Made by a program: the position numbers and the translations under genes. The notes beneath the pieces are model-generated. The model was not told where the DNA came from, searched no databases, and was given only the letters and a program-made list of their open reading frames with translations. This document shows, piece after piece, positions 36,124 to 39,191 of a stretch of DNA of 39,191 bases. The stretch comes from Candidatus Pacearchaeota archaeon (GTDB taxonomy: Archaea > Nanobdellota > Nanobdellia > Pacearchaeales > GW2011-AR1), in the NCBI GenBank assembly GCA_018303995.1, contig JAGVXB010000029.1, forward strand, positions 1 to 39,191, in the 5' to 3' direction. Within the stretch, counting starts at the first letter, position 1; every line of letters begins with the position of its first letter.

Positions 36124-37065
36124 TTAGACTGAATATCTTGTTGGTTGTATCATTGAAAGTGTATACCCTCTATCCTCGCTTGTAGTTAGAAGTTCTGTCC
36201 TAAAACCTGCATCAGATAACAATTTCGTAAATGTCCATTCAGTAAACTTAGCTGATCTCCCAAGCAGAATTAACTCATTTTTCTTTAATGTAAAAGACTC
36301 TGAACCGACTTTTACACCAACATCTTTCTTAAGTTTCAACTTAACTTCTATTCTATTTTCATTAGCATTCCAATTAACAACATTTTCAGAATTGCTATCA
36401 TTGAAGCCAATTTTATTTGGTATAAATTTTAGTAAATTTTGCACTATTTCTGCAGTGTAATGGGGAATAAGTTGTTCAGCTTTAACAAGATTAGTCATTT
36501 CCATTCCAATAATTAAATAGTCTTCAGAACTCATAGATTCCAATATGTTTGATAGTACTCTATTCATATCTGAAAAGTTTCCTAAAGTGCTTCCTAAGAA
36601 CAGCAGTAAGTTTGCAGTACTTTCTTTTCTTAAACCATAAATCTTGTCTGAGAATTGTCCAGAATCAAGATCTAACAAAACCTTATCTGAATTTACATTG
36701 AAATCCTTCTTTATCTTTTTCTCTGCTAGGTTTAACATTTCTTCAGAGATATCAACAGGCACATAATTAAACTTAATTTTTTTCTCATTGAGTTTTTCTA
36801 ATATTGGATAAGCTGGTGTTCCATCTCCACAACCAATATCAATAACGTTAAGCTGACCTACCCCTTCATATTTTCTGAGAAAATCTTCAGTTCTTGAACT
36901 TAATAGCTTTCTTTCTATCAAGTTTATTCCTCCTTTTTTTGCTCTTTCTTGAGCAATAGCTACCCAATTATAAGCTCCCTCTCCGAGATAGGCAAACTTT
37001 AAAGGAATCTCTCCCCTTCCTTTAATTGCGGTTAAAAGTTCAAACTCTTGTTTCTTCGTAAACAT
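36124..37065 (-). CDS. EgtD-like (histidine-specific SAM) methyltransferase family protein
   Basis: VIDIGCGDGTPAYPIL, LLLFLGSTLGNFSDM, SAKFTEWTFTKLLSDAGF layout. Confidence 0.75.
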   Translation of the reverse strand: MFTKKQEFELLTAIKGRGEIPLKFAYLGEGAYNWVAIAQERAKKGGINLIERKLLSSRTEDFLRKYEGVGQLNVIDIGCGDGTPAYPILEKLNEKKIKFNYVPVDISEEMLNLAEKKIKKDFNVNSDKVLLDLDSGQFSDKIYGLRKESTANLLLFLGSTLGNFSDMNRVLSNILESMSSEDYLIIGMEMTNLVKAEQLIPHYTAEIVQNLLKFIPNKIGFNDSNSENVVNWNANENRIEVKLKLKKDVGVKVGSESFTLKKNELILLGRSAKFTEWTFTKLLSDAGFRTELLTTSEDRGYTLSMIQPTRYSV

Positions 37066-37217
37066 ATAAAAAGAGATGTATCGCTCTTTATTAACATTTC
37101 TTTACTGACATTTCAAGACTCACTGAACACTTAGTTAGTTTATCGATTAAATTTTCGAACAGGAAAATTTAAATACTCTGTTTAAAGTCTAACTTAAGAG
37201 GTATTTTCTATTTTATA

Positions 37218-37889
37218 ATGGATCAAGAAATTGCAAAGCACGTTCTAAAGACTGGAACGTTAACCATAGGCATAGTCTGCAAAGACGGCATAGTTGTAGC
37301 GGCAGACAGGCGTCAGTCCTACGGTGGTCAAGGTGGAGGCGTTTCATATTTAGCAGGCACAGCAAAAAAAATCTTAGAAGTCACTGATAGAATGGTTGCT
37401 ACAACTGCGGGAACAGCATCAGACACAAGAAAAGTTCTAGAAATTTTAAGAGCAGAATTTAAATTGAAAGAATTAAGAACAAAAGAAAAAATAACCGTTC
37501 CTGAAGCAGCAAGTTTCTTAGCAAACATGGTTTATGGGAACATCCGTACGCCTTCGATAATTCCAAGCATAACTCACTTTATTTTATCAGGATACGACGA
37601 AAAAGGATTGTACTTATATGATATTTCACCGGACGGATATATTCAACAACATGAAACATGTGTTGCGACTGGTAGCGGAATAATGCAAGCACACCCTATT
37701 TTAGACTTAGAATACGAAAAAAACATGAGCTTAGATAAGGGCATCGATTTAGCAACAAAGTGTATTCGTGCGGCAATGGCTCGCGAGCCATCAGTAGGGG
37801 CAGGAATTGACATCTACACAGTTAAGAAAGGTGAAATTAAGCAAGTTGTAGATAAAGAGGTAAGATCTTCTTTTGAAACAGCAAAGTAG
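37218..37889 (+). CDS. psmB: Proteasome beta subunit
   Basis: Propeptide MDQEIAKHVLKTG then TLTIGIVCKDGIVVAADRRQS; VATGSG. Confidence 0.97.
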   Translation: MDQEIAKHVLKTGTLTIGIVCKDGIVVAADRRQSYGGQGGGVSYLAGTAKKILEVTDRMVATTAGTASDTRKVLEILRAEFKLKELRTKEKITVPEAASFLANMVYGNIRTPSIIPSITHFILSGYDEKGLYLYDISPDGYIQQHETCVATGSGIMQAHPILDLEYEKNMSLDKGIDLATKCIRAAMAREPSVGAGIDIYTVKKGEIKQVVDKEVRSSFETAK

Positions 37890-37898
37890 AGTTCTATA

Positions 37899-39191
37899 AT
37901 GAGTGAAATATTGAAAACGATAAAAAGCGAATTGCCAAATGGAGTAGTTAGCGAAGCCATTTTTGAAGGGGCAAACATAGTTTTATACATTTCAGATAAA
38001 GAATTTTTCAAAAAAAGCGACGAAAAAGTTAGAGAAATAGTCCAAAAAGTAAAAAAAAGAATAGAACTTCGCGCCGATAGCAGTATTCTTGCCCCCGAAG
38101 ATGTAACTGAAAAAACAATTCGAGAGTTAGTCCCAGCAGAAGCGGAAATAGAAAGCATAATCTTTGACTTTCCTCGTAGCATCGTAGTCATAGAAGCAAA
38201 ACGCCCTGGAATAGTGATAGGCAAACAAGGTTCAATAATTAAAGACATCAGAGACTCAACAATGTGGACTGCTCAAACACAGAGAAGCCCTGCAATACAT
38301 TCTAAAATAACTGAAAAAATAAGGGCAGTTTTATATGCAAATAACAATTACAGAAAAAAATTCCTTAATGAAATAGGAAAGAAAATATATGAAAATTGGA
38401 ATCCTGAAAAGATGGATATGTGGGTCAGATTAACATATTTAGGCTCAGGAAGACAAGTAGGTCGTTCATGTTTATTGCTTCAAACTCCAAAATCGAAAAT
38501 AGTCTTTGATTGCGGAATAAACCCTGGAATAATAGAAGGTCCCGAAAAGTTTCCTTATCTAGATGTTTCAGAAATTGGAGACCTTGGTTCTATCGACGCT
38601 ATAGTATTATCGCATGCTCATCTTGACCACTGTCTTCCCCCTAATTATCCAGTTCTGACTGAAAATGGTTACAAAAAAATAGACGACATTCAAGTAGGTG
38701 AAAACGTAATCTCTTTAGATTGGCATACAGGCAAATATATTCCTTCAAAAGTTACAGAAAAAACCCAAACGACAGGTCATAAAAAAGTACTCTCTATCAA
38801 AACCCCTTATTCAAGAATAGAATCTTCTCCAAATCACAGGTTTTTCATTGTTGAAGATTTAAAAATAAAGGAAGTAGAAGCTTCAGAATTAAAGAAAGGC
38901 ACTCTTTTGCCATCAAACCTTCTGCATAAACCTTCAAGTGAATCTAATAAAGTTATTCTTGAAACAAATATAGATTATGATTCAAGGAGAAAAGATATTG
39001 TATCTCTTCCAAAAGAACTGACTCCCAAGTTAGCTGAATTTATTGGCTATTATATGGGCGATGGCCATAAATCTTCAGAGTTTTCATTGAGATTAACAGA
39101 TGCGCATATTCCAATATTAGAGCATCATAAAAAAGCAATCAAAGAATTATTTAATTTTGATGCAATAATCAGACATCATCCAGACAGAACA
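37899..39191 (+). CDS. aCPSF1 (KH-domain/beta-CASP ribonuclease), intein-containing, truncated by window end
   Basis: My translation MSEILKTIKSELPNG...VIGKQGSIIKDIRDSTMWTAQTQRSP...LGSGRQVGRSCLLLQTPKSKIVFDCGINPG...IVLSHAHLDH then intein; open to window end. Confidence 0.95.
   Translation, partial: MSEILKTIKSELPNGVVSEAIFEGANIVLYISDKEFFKKSDEKVREIVQKVKKRIELRADSSILAPEDVTEKTIRELVPAEAEIESIIFDFPRSIVVIEAKRPGIVIGKQGSIIKDIRDSTMWTAQTQRSPAIHSKITEKIRAVLYANNNYRKKFLNEIGKKIYENWNPEKMDMWVRLTYLGSGRQVGRSCLLLQTPKSKIVFDCGINPGIIEGPEKFPYLDVSEIGDLGSIDAIVLSHAHLDHCLPPNYPVLTENGYKKIDDIQVGENVISLDWHTGKYIPSKVTEKTQTTGHKKVLSIKTPYSRIESSPNHRFFIVEDLKIKEVEASELKKGTLLPSNLLHKPSSESNKVILETNIDYDSRRKDIVSLPKELTPKLAEFIGYYMGDGHKSSEFSLRLTDAHIPILEHHKKAIKELFNFDAIIRHHPDRT
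38631..39191 (+). mobile_element. Intein with LAGLIDADG homing endonuclease (N-terminal part; continues beyond window)
   Basis: C1 after HLDH: CLPPNYPVLTENGYKKIDDIQVGENVISLD (block A), SSPNHRFFIVE (block B), LAEFIGYYMGDGH (first LAGLIDADG motif). Confidence 0.95.

Noticed and set aside
37814-38248. 144-aa minus-strand ORF
   Set aside because: Antisense to the aCPSF1 N-terminal KH region, which is clearly coding on the plus strand.
1-39191. CRISPR arrays, tRNA genes, transposases or integrases
   Set aside because: No regularly spaced repeats, no convincing tRNA cloverleaf/T-loop signature and no transposase or integrase motifs found by eye; a tRNAscan/HMM run would be needed to exclude them.

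Overview
AT-rich, very compact archaeal chromosome segment. The gene set and the many small membrane or secreted orphans suggest a DPANN-type archaeon, perhaps Pacearchaeota/Woesearchaeota-like; this placement is inference. The window opens with the 5' ~507 nt of a 16S rRNA gene on the minus strand, preceded by a structured leader. The core is the archaeal proteasome/exosome superoperon (Pop5 - psmA - SBDS // rrp4 - rrp41 - rrp42 - rpoK). It is split between SBDS and rrp4 by a ~11.8 kb accessory island. The island carries a VapBC-like pair, two paralogous secreted proteins, and a nine-gene glycosyltransferase/flippase/DUF1616 operon in which every junction overlaps. Next to the island is a decayed fragment of the SBDS 3' end (about 22953-23009), a visible scar of how the locus was rearranged. 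Other recognisable genes are pyrB, uS2 with a long charged N-terminal extension, a divergent enolase, an HtrA-like protease, an RNase J-like beta-CASP gene with an internal frame-breaking deletion, a HemK2-like methyltransferase, mre11-rad50, an EgtD-like methyltransferase and psmB. The window ends inside an aCPSF1 gene interrupted by a LAGLIDADG-type intein exactly in its HxHxDH metal-binding motif; the ORF track misses this gene because it has no stop in the window. All calls come from reading the sequence; no database search was run.
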